Below are positions 1 to 5,544 of a DNA stretch of 5,544 nt, in pieces. The position numbers and the translations under genes were made by a program. The notes under the pieces are model-generated. The model saw nothing but the letters and a program-made list of their open reading frames with translations, was not told the DNA's origin and ran no database searches. The stretch spans positions 1 to 5,544 of the forward strand of contig CAYRXH010000128.1 of NCBI GenBank assembly GCA_964428185.1. The letters are read 5' to 3'. How positions within the stretch are numbered: position 1 is the stretch's first letter; each line of letters begins with the position of its first letter. The stretch comes from CAYMAZ01 sp964428185. Lineage in GTDB: Bacteria > Bacteroidota > Bacteroidia > Bacteroidales > DTU049.

Positions 1-16
1 CCCCAAGGGGGAACTC
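1..16. repeat. Partial CCCC/GGGG palindromic repeat cut by the window edge
   Basis: The window opens with CCCCAAGGGGGAAC, a C4-AA-G5 palindrome. It resembles the C4-TTAA-G5 core at 67-79, which continues into a second G5 tract at 82-86. Read on the minus strand the second copy starts with C tracts, so the two copies appear to face each other about 60 bp apart. G/C-tract palindromes of this general kind recur between genes in Bacteroidota genomes; that this is one of them is inference, because the left part is missing. Confidence 0.35.
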
Positions 17-50
17 GCTGAAATTCTGAGTTATAGCATAGTTTTTTTTA

Positions 51-105
51 TTGATTTTCTGTGTGTCCCCTTAAGGGGGTTGGGGGTAAACACACAGAAA
101 ATCAA
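51..105. repeat. Perfect inverted repeat with nested palindrome
   Basis: The arms at 51-66 and 90-105 are perfect reverse complements over 16 bp (left arm TTGATTTTCTGTGTGT). The 23-nt loop holds a second, self-complementary 12-mer, CCCCTTAAGGGG, at 67-78, followed by a G5 tract at 82-86. In single-stranded form the arms would make a strong hairpin. It does not look like an intrinsic terminator: on the plus strand the T-run (42-49) precedes the stem rather than following it, and on the minus strand the stem is followed by an A-run. A REP- or MITE-like intergenic element is the best guess; a protein-binding or RNA-processing site is possible. The arms and loop are directly visible, the role is not. 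Confidence 0.8.
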
Positions 106-270
106 ACCTCCACCAAGGCTGGGACGGCACATAGAAAGGCAAAATCGCTCCCGAAGCAGTGATGGTTGACGCAGAAGTGGTGCAAAAAAGAGGGGATGTG
201 ATGGTGATGGGGTGAAATGATATTTCAGAAAAAAAATATAGATCATCAATGTTGAGTGAATGAGTAAGTA
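106..270. other. Non-coding stretch upstream of the asparaginase gene
   Basis: Together with 1-105 this forms roughly 300 bases without a credible gene. By hand count, 107-214 is about 55% G+C, clearly richer than the AT-rich genes and the AT-rich DNA at 215-290. From 191 to 220 there is an imperfect run of GATG/GGTG units. Long open frames exist on both strands here, but they overlap one another, cross the inverted repeat, lack plausible starts and give proline/serine-rich sequence with no recognisable domain. Higher G+C by itself lowers stop frequency, so I do not call them genes. I recognise no riboswitch or RNA gene. Confidence 0.5.
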
Positions 271-300
271 TTGTAAATATCCCCCTTTTCCCTATTTTTG
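271..300 (+). promoter_or_regulatory. Bacteroidota-type promoter of the asparaginase gene
   Basis: TATTTTTG at 293-300 fits the Bacteroidota -7 consensus TAnnTTTG exactly. TTG at 271-273 lies 19 nt upstream, the expected spacing for the -33 element of the primary sigma factor in this phylum. Transcription would start around 304-307, leaving only about 10 nt before the ATG at 315. The leader would therefore be very short and has no Shine-Dalgarno sequence. Confidence 0.65.
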
Positions 301-313
301 CAAAAAATTTGCA
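299..313. repeat. Short palindrome over the predicted transcription start
   Basis: TGCAAA (299-304) and TTTGCA (308-313) are perfect reverse complements separated by AAA. The palindrome overlaps the end of the -7 element and the predicted transcription start, and ends one base before the ATG at 315. It could be a small operator. Equally, TTTGCA is common in promoters of this phylum and the symmetry may be chance. Confidence 0.4.
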
Positions 314-314
314 C

Positions 315-1340
315 ATGCAGAAAACCGATATTCTGGTTATTTATACCGGAGGTACCATCGGGATGGTGAAAAATCCCCGCACTGGGGCTTTAGCTCCCAT
401 AGATTTTGACGAACTGTACAAGCTGCTTCCCGTTCTTGAAAACTACAATTACAATATTGACTGTATTTCATTTGATCCTCTGGTTGATTCATCCGATATG
501 AAGCCTGATTTCTGGATCAGAATAGCCCGTATGATTGAAGAACACTACGAAAAGTACGACGGATTTGTGGTGTTGCACGGTTCGGATACTATGGCATATT
601 CTGCTTCAGTATTGAGCTTCCTACTTGAAAATCTGAATAAACCTGTTGTTTTCACCGGATCTCAGCTGCCCATGGGTGTAATCAGAACCGATGGTCGTGA
701 GAACTTTATCAATGCCATTGAAATTGCTGCTGCACAGATTGATGAAACCCCAGTTGTTCCGGAAGTTACAGTGTTTTTTGAAAACAAACTCTTCAGAGGC
801 AACCGTGTTTCAAAATTCAATGCTGAGAATTTTCAGGCGTTTATATCAGGAAATTTCTTTCCCCTTGCCGAAGCAGGTGTCGAGATAAAATATAATCATC
901 ACCTCATCTTGAAGCCTTCATTTAAAAAACTTAGAGTGTATGACAAGTTAGACAACAATGTAACAATATTAAAGCTATTTCCCGGAATATCTCAGTATGC
1001 TGTTGATGCTGTCCTCAATACAAAACAACTGAAAGCACTGATTCTTGAAACATTTGGGTCGGGCAATGCTTCAACAGATCCGACTTTTCTCAGATCACTG
1101 AAGAAAGCGATTTCCAGGGGAATTATCATTTTCAATGTTACACAATGTAAAGGAGGTCATGTGGAAATGGGAAAATACGCCACAAGTCGCGACTTGCTTG
1201 ATCTGGGTGTGATTTCAGGGCATGATATCACCACAGAGGCAGCCATGGCAAAACTCATGTTCCTACTGGCACAGGAAATTGAGCTTGAAAAAGTAATAAC
1301 ATTACTCCAGAAACCCATGAGAGGGGAGATGAGTGTGTAA
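315..1340 (+). CDS. ansA: Type I (cytoplasmic) L-asparaginase
   Basis: Hydrolyses L-asparagine to L-aspartate and ammonia in the cytoplasm. The 341-residue product is close to E. coli AnsA in size and has no signal peptide, which fits type I rather than the periplasmic type II enzyme. The N-terminal motif TGGTIGM (11-17) carries the nucleophile Thr14. The second catalytic motif reads HGSDTMAYSAS (88-98), giving Ser90-Asp91 where the family usually has Thr-Asp, and the partner lysine is probably Lys167 in RGNRVSK. FTGSQLP (113-119) and the C-terminal QCKGGHVEMGKY (277-288) are also family-like. I chose ATG 315 over the TTG at 309, which would add only two residues and lies closer to the predicted transcription start. 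A Bacteroidota promoter sits directly upstream, and the GTPase gene follows after 27 nt, probably in the same transcript. The Thr-to-Ser change is conservative and need not abolish activity. Confidence 0.93.
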   Translation: MQKTDILVIYTGGTIGMVKNPRTGALAPIDFDELYKLLPVLENYNYNIDCISFDPLVDSSDMKPDFWIRIARMIEEHYEKYDGFVVLHGSDTMAYSASVLSFLLENLNKPVVFTGSQLPMGVIRTDGRENFINAIEIAAAQIDETPVVPEVTVFFENKLFRGNRVSKFNAENFQAFISGNFFPLAEAGVEIKYNHHLILKPSFKKLRVYDKLDNNVTILKLFPGISQYAVDAVLNTKQLKALILETFGSGNASTDPTFLRSLKKAISRGIIIFNVTQCKGGHVEMGKYATSRDLLDLGVISGHDITTEAAMAKLMFLLAQEIELEKVITLLQKPMRGEMSV

Positions 1341-1367
1341 TAATTAGAAGTTTATATTAAAAATTCG

Positions 1368-2363
1368 ATGACCAGATATCCTATTCCCGTCACAATTATC
1401 ACAGGTTTTCTGGGATCCGGAAAAACTACGTTGCTTAATAATATCATTAAAAAGCATCCCGATATCCGTTTTGCAGTGATTGAAAACGAGTTCGGTGAAA
1501 TCGGAATCGACAGTCAGTTGATTTCTGGCAGGCTGGATGGAATTTTTGAGCTGGCCAACGGTTGTATCTGCTGTAGTCTGAGCGATGATTTTTACATCAC
1601 TTTGGGGAGACTTATGGATAGTGAGTATTCATTTGATAATCTGATAGTTGAAACTACCGGTATTGCTGATCCTCTTAGTGTGGTAAGGATATTTCTTTCA
1701 AATGCTGAGATTCAGGAACAGTTCAGGATTGATAGTGTTATATGCATGGCAGATGTAACCATTCTTGAAGAACTGATCGAAGAGATGCCTGAAATAAGAA
1801 GACAGATTGCAGTTTCTGATATTATTCTGCTGAATAAAGCTGATGCTTCATCAAAAGCTTATATAGATGCTGCAGCAGAAATGCTGAAGAAGAGCAATCC
1901 GGCAGCTGAAATTCACACCACCGCATGGGCTGATGTTTTACAAATTCAGGTCATAGGAACCAATTCATATTCAGCTCGTTCCATTGAAAAGTCAGTGAGT
2001 TCAATGATGATTCACTCATTGAAGCAGAGCAGGGGTGTATTTTCAGGAACTCAGAAAAAGCATAATCATTCATCTGATTTTGTGTCAGAAGCATTTGTGA
2101 TTAAAGAGCCATTTGATATGGATAAATTTTCATTGTGGATGAAAAGTTTTCTATACTTTAATGAGCGAACAGTCCTGAGAGCCAAAGGAATAGTTCGATT
2201 CAAAGGATATATGGAAAAGTATATTTTTCATGCAGTTTTTGGTTCTTACATCTTAGAAAAGGGAACGATTTCAGACAACGAAGATCAACTTACACAACTG
2301 GTATTTATTGGCAGGCACCTTGACAGAGAGCAGATAGAAGAGGGACTTAACAGTCTTTTATGA
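1368..2363 (+). CDS. COG0523/CobW-family G3E GTPase, putative metal chaperone
   Basis: A 331-residue GTPase of the G3E family, whose COG0523 members insert or deliver metals (zinc in ZNG1/ZigA/YeiR-type proteins, cobalt in CobW). Visible motifs in order: Walker A GFLGSGKT (13-20), the family signature GCICC (65-69) with metal-binding Cys66, Cys68 and Cys69, the Walker B-side ETTG (95-98), and the guanine-specifying NKAD (156-159). A linker with only a short KHNH (231-234) rather than a long histidine run leads into a CobW C-terminal domain (about 238-331). Only 27 nt separate it from the asparaginase stop and no promoter is evident there, so co-transcription is likely. I see no cobalamin-synthesis neighbour, so CobW in the strict sense is not supported, and no obvious zinc-repressor operator. 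Family is certain; the metal and client protein are not. Confidence 0.92.
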   Translation: MTRYPIPVTIITGFLGSGKTTLLNNIIKKHPDIRFAVIENEFGEIGIDSQLISGRLDGIFELANGCICCSLSDDFYITLGRLMDSEYSFDNLIVETTGIADPLSVVRIFLSNAEIQEQFRIDSVICMADVTILEELIEEMPEIRRQIAVSDIILLNKADASSKAYIDAAAEMLKKSNPAAEIHTTAWADVLQIQVIGTNSYSARSIEKSVSSMMIHSLKQSRGVFSGTQKKHNHSSDFVSEAFVIKEPFDMDKFSLWMKSFLYFNERTVLRAKGIVRFKGYMEKYIFHAVFGSYILEKGTISDNEDQLTQLVFIGRHLDREQIEEGLNSLL

Positions 2364-2413
2364 AATTTATCAGCATATTTTAAAATAAATTATTTTTTTA
2401 AGTTTTATAGATG

Positions 2414-2438
2414 TAACTTTGCCCCTCAATATAAAGGA
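2414..2438 (+). promoter_or_regulatory. Promoter -7 box and ribosome binding site of the flavin oxidoreductase gene
   Basis: TAACTTTG at 2414-2421 matches TAnnTTTG exactly. The region about 20 nt upstream is a T-run (2393-2399) without a clear TTG, so the -33 element is weak. AAAGGA at 2433-2438 lies 5 nt before the ATG at 2444; it is the clearest Shine-Dalgarno-like site in the window and decides that start over the TTG at 2441. Just upstream, 2382-2396 is an A/T-only dyad (AAAAT, 5-nt spacer, ATTTT) that continues into T's and could weakly terminate the GTPase transcript. Confidence 0.55.
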
Positions 2439-2443
2439 CTTTG

Positions 2444-3526
2444 ATGAGAAATTTAATCATCGGAAATCTTATTGCAAGAATTCCGATAATACAAGGGGGG
2501 ATGGGAGTCGGTGTATCACTTGCGGGCTTACCTTCTTCAGTTGCAAATCAGGGTGGGATAGGAGTTATTTCACTTGCTGGTGTTGGTTTGTTTGAAAAGG
2601 ACAGTTCCACAAACTTCATAGAGGCGACAAAAAGAGCTGTCAGGCATGAAATTCAAAAGGCCCGTGAAAAAACCAAAGGCATTCTGGGAGTGAATATTTT
2701 AACAGTAATTACTGATTACAGTGAAATTGTAAGAACTGCCATTTCTGAGAAAATAGATTTGATCTTTGCCGGAGCAGGCCTGCCGCTTGATCTTCCGTCT
2801 TATGTGCCGGAAGAATCAGATACCAAAATAGCTCCAATCGTATCATCCGCAAGAACTGCAGATCTCATTTGTAAAAAATGGTATCAGAATTATGATAGGT
2901 TTCCGGATGTCATTGTTCTGGAAGGACCTGAAGCGGGTGGACATCTTGGGTTTAAACGTGAGCAAATTGATCATCCTGATTTTTCACTGGATAATCTCTT
3001 TATTTCAGTGAAGCGAAGTGTTTCTGAAATTGAATCACTTCATGGTGTTACTATCCCTGTCATTACTGCTGGCGGAATATACACTGGCGCTGATATTCAT
3101 AGAATGATGAAAATGGGTGCATCAGGGGTTCAGATGGGAACACGGTTTGTAACGACCACTGAATGTGATGCTTCTGATGCATTTAAACAGATGTATATTA
3201 ATGCAGGACAGGGTGACGTTGATATCATTCAGAGCCCTGTTGGATTACCAGGCAGAGCAATACATAATGATTTTTTACAGAAAGTTGAAGATGGACAAAA
3301 GCATCCTGTGAATTGTCATTATCATTGTCTCAAAACCTGCGACTATAAAACTGCTCCCTATTGCATTCTCAAAGCACTTCTCAGTGCTGCAAGAGGGAAT
3401 ATGGACAGAGGGTTTGCTTTTTGCGGCTCTACTGTTTATAAATCAAAGAAAATTATTTCGGTTGAACAGACTTTTGCAGATATAATACAGGAATATAATG
3501 TTGTCAATCTGATTGATCCGATTTAA
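2444..3526 (+). CDS. FMN-dependent nitronate monooxygenase / FabK-like oxidoreductase with Cys-rich tail
   Basis: A 360-residue TIM-barrel flavoprotein of the nitronate monooxygenase (2-nitropropane dioxygenase)/FabK superfamily. Members use FMN to oxidise alkyl nitronates, or act as NAD(P)H-dependent enoyl-ACP or quinone reductases; the sequence alone does not say which. Motifs: QGGMGVG (18-24) near the N-terminus, LGVNIL (81-86), GPEAGGHLG (161-169) with the probable catalytic His167, VITAGGI (206-212), and the flavin-phosphate-binding GVQMGTRF (228-235). After the barrel comes a segment with Cys291, Cys295, Cys299 and Cys307 (CHYHC, KTC, PYC), plus Cys327. From memory, related anaerobe proteins have a similar tail; its spacing could hold an Fe-S cluster or a metal, but this is inference. 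A promoter-like -7 box and AAAGGA precede ATG 2444, so it can be expressed independently of the GTPase gene. It converges with the minus-strand lipoprotein gene after 31 nt. Confidence 0.88.
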   Translation: MRNLIIGNLIARIPIIQGGMGVGVSLAGLPSSVANQGGIGVISLAGVGLFEKDSSTNFIEATKRAVRHEIQKAREKTKGILGVNILTVITDYSEIVRTAISEKIDLIFAGAGLPLDLPSYVPEESDTKIAPIVSSARTADLICKKWYQNYDRFPDVIVLEGPEAGGHLGFKREQIDHPDFSLDNLFISVKRSVSEIESLHGVTIPVITAGGIYTGADIHRMMKMGASGVQMGTRFVTTTECDASDAFKQMYINAGQGDVDIIQSPVGLPGRAIHNDFLQKVEDGQKHPVNCHYHCLKTCDYKTAPYCILKALLSAARGNMDRGFAFCGSTVYKSKKIISVEQTFADIIQEYNVVNLIDPI

Positions 3527-3557
3527 TTTCTGTTTATTGAATTCTGTTCTGGAAAAA

Positions 3558-4058
3558 TTATTTCACTTTAGTCATAAACAATTCTGTTGTCTGTATTTCG
3601 TCTTCAACCATGCCTTCCAGAACTGCGGTGAATGAGTCAGAATCATTAAAAATATACTTAATTACCTGTGGATAATCATGCTCTTTGTTTTCAAATACAA
3701 ATTCATTATTCTTTGAAGAAACGAGTTTAAATCTCACATTTTCGCCCTCATTCTGATCAGAAACGGTGACACCATACCACAGTTCGCCTGGTGTAACTTC
3801 TTCGATACTTATCAACTCTTTTGATACTGTGTCTTCGCCAATGATCATATATCCAAATCCGGTATAAGTTGAATCATTGAGCACTTTCCATGATTCAGCA
3901 AAAAGACCGTTATCAATTTCAAACTCCCAATTACCAAGCAACCATTTCATTTTTTGAAGTTCCTTATATTGCTTTTTGTCTTCGTTATTATTTCCGGGCT
4001 GATGATGGCAGGCACCGAGAACTGCAATTGTCACAATCAATGTGAATATTTTTTTCAT
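3558..4058 (-). CDS. DUF6265-like lipoprotein
   Basis: A 166-residue predicted lipoprotein. The N-terminus has Lys-Lys, a hydrophobic stretch and the lipobox LGAC (14-17), so signal peptidase II should cut before Cys17, leaving a lipid-anchored envelope protein. The mature part starts with a polar linker (CHHQPGNNNEDKK) and continues with MKWLLGNWE (37-45), ESW, GFGYMI and, near the C-terminus, FENKEHDYPQVIKY. This pattern (a WLxGxW start, an ExW, an N-x-x-HD-[FY]-PQ-x-x-x-Y block) resembles the DUF6265 family, a small predicted beta-barrel-like domain without a known reaction. It begins 7 nt after the stop of the broken secreted-protein gene upstream and has no promoter of its own that I can see, so it is probably the last gene of that transcript. 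The lipoprotein call is firm, the family moderately so, and the function unknown. Confidence 0.85.
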   Translation of the reverse strand: MKKIFTLIVTIAVLGACHHQPGNNNEDKKQYKELQKMKWLLGNWEFEIDNGLFAESWKVLNDSTYTGFGYMIIGEDTVSKELISIEEVTPGELWYGVTVSDQNEGENVRFKLVSSKNNEFVFENKEHDYPQVIKYIFNDSDSFTAVLEGMVEDEIQTTELFMTKVK

Positions 4059-4065
4059 AATGTTG

Positions 4066-4792
4066 TTATCTTATGATACTAAATCCTGTTTTTATTCCAA
4101 TCATACCATGGTCAATATTGAGGGGAGATGGGTCGGCACCCCAGCTTGAACTGTTTATTGTGGCATTGACAACAGTCATATCCAAAACAAACAAATCACC
4201 GGGAGTAAAGCAGTAATATGCTTGAATAAAAAAACCTCTTTGTCCTGCCCATCTCAGAAAAATGCTTATTCCAAATGCAAAAGCATCACCTTCATTCACT
4301 TTTTTCCAGTCCTCATTTTGGATCTGAGATTCCTCGGCAACTCTTGTTTTTACAATAAAACTGCTGAATATGAAAGTACTTCCAAGCGTTAAATGGCCGG
4401 CAGAAGAACTAATCATTCTGATGCCAAGATCCATCTCAAACATTCTGGATTTCACCTTTATATCTCTTCTCATCAGATTTGAGGTTGCATCAATGCCCTG
4501 TGCAAAATGTTTCTGTCCTGCTCCTGTATAACCGAATCCCATGAGAACAGGTCCCATAAATGCACCCTAAGAGAGCGTAATACCATCCAAATAAGTAATA
4601 TGTTCCATCTGAACATCAAGATAAGATCTGGTTTCATTGTATCTGTCAATGACAAAATTCAAAGAATCCAGACCTGTAGGAAATGATGCATTGTAACCTA
4701 TGAAAATATGAATTTATATACTGGGAAATAGCAGGAAGTGTACAAATTGACATTATAAAACCCAGAATACAAATGCGAAAATTTAATTTCAT
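4066..4792 (-). pseudogene. Disrupted secreted, probable outer-membrane beta-barrel protein
   Basis: From ATG 4792 the minus strand encodes a good signal peptide, MKLNFRICILGF...PAIS, with likely cleavage before Gln24. About 30 residues in, the frame fails and ends at a stop near 4646. Removing one T from the four-T run (plus-strand AAAA, 4703-4706) restores a continuous frame reading QYINSYFIGYNASFPTG and then DRYNETRSYL. That frame meets a single TAG at 4567-4569 (codon 75) and runs on from GAFMGPV to a normal stop, TAA at 4068-4066. The 727-nt span is 242 codons plus one base, as expected for one insertion. The product, about 241 residues, has alternating polar/hydrophobic stretches and ends GIKTGFSIIR, which suggests an outer-membrane beta-barrel; I cannot name a family. 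The remaining 163-residue frame from 4557 would lack an export signal. Two lesions suggest true decay, though assembly error or a draft-quality read is possible. Confidence 0.8.
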
Positions 4793-4858
4793 AATAAAAG
4801 ATTTTATTGATACAATATTATGAATTCTTTGAGAAAAATTCACATAAAAAACATTGAA

Positions 4859-5374
4859 TTAATCCTGAATGTCAGTCTGCTTATTTTCCTGTTTTTCAGT
4901 ATTAGTTGATGGGCTTGCATTTTTCCTGAAAATCTTCACGTAGATAGCCATCAATCCCTTTTGACCCTTTTCCGTTTTAAATGTCACAATGTTTCCTTCT
5001 TTTACAGGTTCCAGAATATTATTTGCATGCACAAAAATGCTTTGCCCGTTTGCCAGGTCTTTAATAAAACCATACCCCTTTGATTCATTAAAGAAAGTGA
5101 CACTTCCTTTGCGATCGGAATCTTTTTCTTCAAATTCCTTTCTTGTTACGCTGACTTCAATGCTTTCCGGATCAATTTCTTCCTTTTTTCTGTCAGGGTC
5201 GGGGGGAGTAGATGTTATGTTCCCAAACTCATCCATATAAGCTATCATATCATCAAAAGTACCTGCTCCGGGATTATCTTTACGTTCGATTCTCTTTTTC
5301 TCTTTATCTTTTCGTTTTTTTTCTTTTTTGGTTCTGACTTCTTTTTTACTGTAGGATTCGCGGGATTTTGCCAT
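4859..5374 (-). CDS. Cold-shock-domain protein with lysine-rich N-terminus
   Basis: A 171-residue cytoplasmic nucleic-acid-binding protein. Residues 1-32 are almost entirely charged (MAKSRESYSKK..., many Lys/Arg/Glu) and probably helical. A conserved-looking linker follows (GTFDDMIAYMDEFGNITSTPPDP, about 38-60), then a single cold-shock domain (about 88-149) with RNP1 KGYGFI (99-104) and RNP2 IFVH (113-116), and a polar tail rich in Asn, Gln, Thr and Lys. The basic N-terminus plus the DEFGNITSTPPDP linker is an architecture I know from Bacteroidota cold-shock proteins, larger than the roughly 70-residue CspA type. It probably binds RNA or single-stranded DNA as a chaperone; cold induction is not shown by the sequence. 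It lies 66 nt upstream of the broken secreted-protein gene on the same strand. A weak -7-like TATCTTTT reads on the minus strand at 5400-5393. Confidence 0.9.
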   Translation of the reverse strand: MAKSRESYSKKEVRTKKEKKRKDKEKKRIERKDNPGAGTFDDMIAYMDEFGNITSTPPDPDRKKEEIDPESIEVSVTRKEFEEKDSDRKGSVTFFNESKGYGFIKDLANGQSIFVHANNILEPVKEGNIVTFKTEKGQKGLMAIYVKIFRKNASPSTNTEKQENKQTDIQD

Positions 5375-5510
5375 AAGATATTTGATTTAGTGAAAAGATA
5401 AGCTTTTTGAAGCTGATAAAGACGAGGACATTGAAAAAATTGGAATCATGGGATTACAATATGGTCAATACAAGGTATTTATCAAAACAAACCGGAAAAT
5501 ACAATGAAAA
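5375..5510. other. Intergenic region upstream of the cold-shock gene
   Basis: This AT-rich DNA should hold the minus-strand promoter of the cold-shock gene. The only candidate is TATCTTTT (plus-strand 5393-5400), one mismatch from TAnnTTTG and without a good -33 element. A short plus-strand open frame at 5394-5507 has no start codon at its beginning and is not called. I see no hairpin or repeat. Confidence 0.35.
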
Positions 5511-5540
5511 TTTGTTTACGTAATGACCGTTTTGCTTTTG
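5511..5540 (+). promoter_or_regulatory. Possible plus-strand promoter of a gene beyond the window
   Basis: TTTG at 5511-5514 and TGCTTTTG at 5533-5540 are separated by 18 nt and resemble a Bacteroidota -33/-7 pair; the -7 box differs from TAnnTTTG by one base (G for A). The window ends at 5544, so the gene it would serve cannot be seen. It would be divergent from the cold-shock gene. Confidence 0.3.
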
Positions 5541-5544
5541 CAAA

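Noticed and set aside
2..169. Plus-strand frame open from the window edge to TGA at 167-169
   Set aside because: It could be the tail of an upstream gene, but the translation crosses the repeat and has no recognisable protein character; without upstream sequence it cannot be supported.
31..316. Two overlapping minus-strand open frames (72 and 81 codons) upstream of the asparaginase gene
   Set aside because: They overlap each other and the asparaginase promoter, run through the perfect inverted repeat, have proline/serine-rich composition and show no domain. The lack of stops is explained by the GC-rich block.
691..888. 65-codon plus-strand frame inside the asparaginase gene
   Set aside because: It is a shadow frame of a well-supported gene and has no homology signal.
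1149..1169. Strong AAAGGAGGT Shine-Dalgarno-like sequence followed by an in-frame ATG at 1167, suggesting an internal start
   Set aside because: The bases encode the conserved C-terminal asparaginase motif QCKGGH, and genes in this window mostly do not use Shine-Dalgarno sites; coincidence is the simpler reading.
3527..3557. Possible terminator between the convergent genes
   Set aside because: I found no stem of useful length followed by a T-run; only a GAATTC hexamer is symmetric.
4473..4655. 60-codon minus-strand frame in the broken secreted-protein gene
   Set aside because: It is out of frame with both the signal peptide and the restored body of the pseudogene, and its tryptophan/leucine-rich translation looks like a shadow frame.
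4989..5240. 83-codon plus-strand frame opposite the cold-shock gene
   Set aside because: It is the antisense shadow of a clearly recognised cold-shock-domain protein.
5394..5507. Plus-strand frame reading KLFEADKDEDIEKIG... to TGA 5505
   Set aside because: Its composition is protein-like, but it has no start at its beginning (first ATG about 18 codons in), is short, and lies where the cold-shock gene promoter must be; it could be a gene remnant but I cannot support it.
5504..5544. ATG 5504 opening a frame that runs off the window end
   Set aside because: Only 13 codons are visible, with no ribosome binding site or promoter ahead of it; the promoter-like pair at 5511-5540 lies inside this frame and argues for a later start.

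Overview
The window reads as chromosomal DNA of a Bacteroidota bacterium, most likely of the class Bacteroidia. Three things point there. Predicted promoters have the Bacteroidota -7 form TAnnTTTG, at 293-300 and 2414-2421. Most starts lack a Shine-Dalgarno sequence. One gene encodes the lysine-rich cold-shock-domain protein typical of this phylum. Gene bodies are AT-rich, and five intact genes plus one broken gene are present. There are no RNA genes, CRISPR arrays, insertion sequences or defence genes that I can recognise.

Layout: 1-250 is non-coding. It holds a perfect 16-bp inverted repeat with a CCCCTTAAGGGG palindrome in its loop, part of a related palindrome at the window edge, and a more GC-rich stretch; together they look like a small intergenic repeat element. 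On the plus strand, 315-3526 carries a type I L-asparaginase, a COG0523/CobW-family metal-chaperone GTPase 27 nt downstream, and an FMN-dependent nitronate monooxygenase/FabK-like oxidoreductase that has its own promoter-like sequence. On the minus strand, read from right to left, 5374-3558 carries the cold-shock protein, a disrupted secreted (probably outer-membrane) protein gene, and a DUF6265-type lipoprotein that begins 7 nt after that gene's stop. The two gene groups converge at 3526/3558 with only 31 nt between them and no clear hairpin terminator.

How the genes fit together: the asparaginase and GTPase are probably co-transcribed, but no known pathway joins asparagine hydrolysis, metal delivery and nitronate/flavin chemistry, so I read the plus-strand group as housekeeping genes that happen to be neighbours. 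The minus-strand lipoprotein and broken secreted protein look like an envelope pair whose upstream member is decaying, or carries assembly errors. I see no convincing new multi-gene system. The points most worth a second look are the double lesion in the secreted-protein gene, the nested inverted repeat near the left edge, and the cysteine-rich tail of the flavin oxidoreductase.
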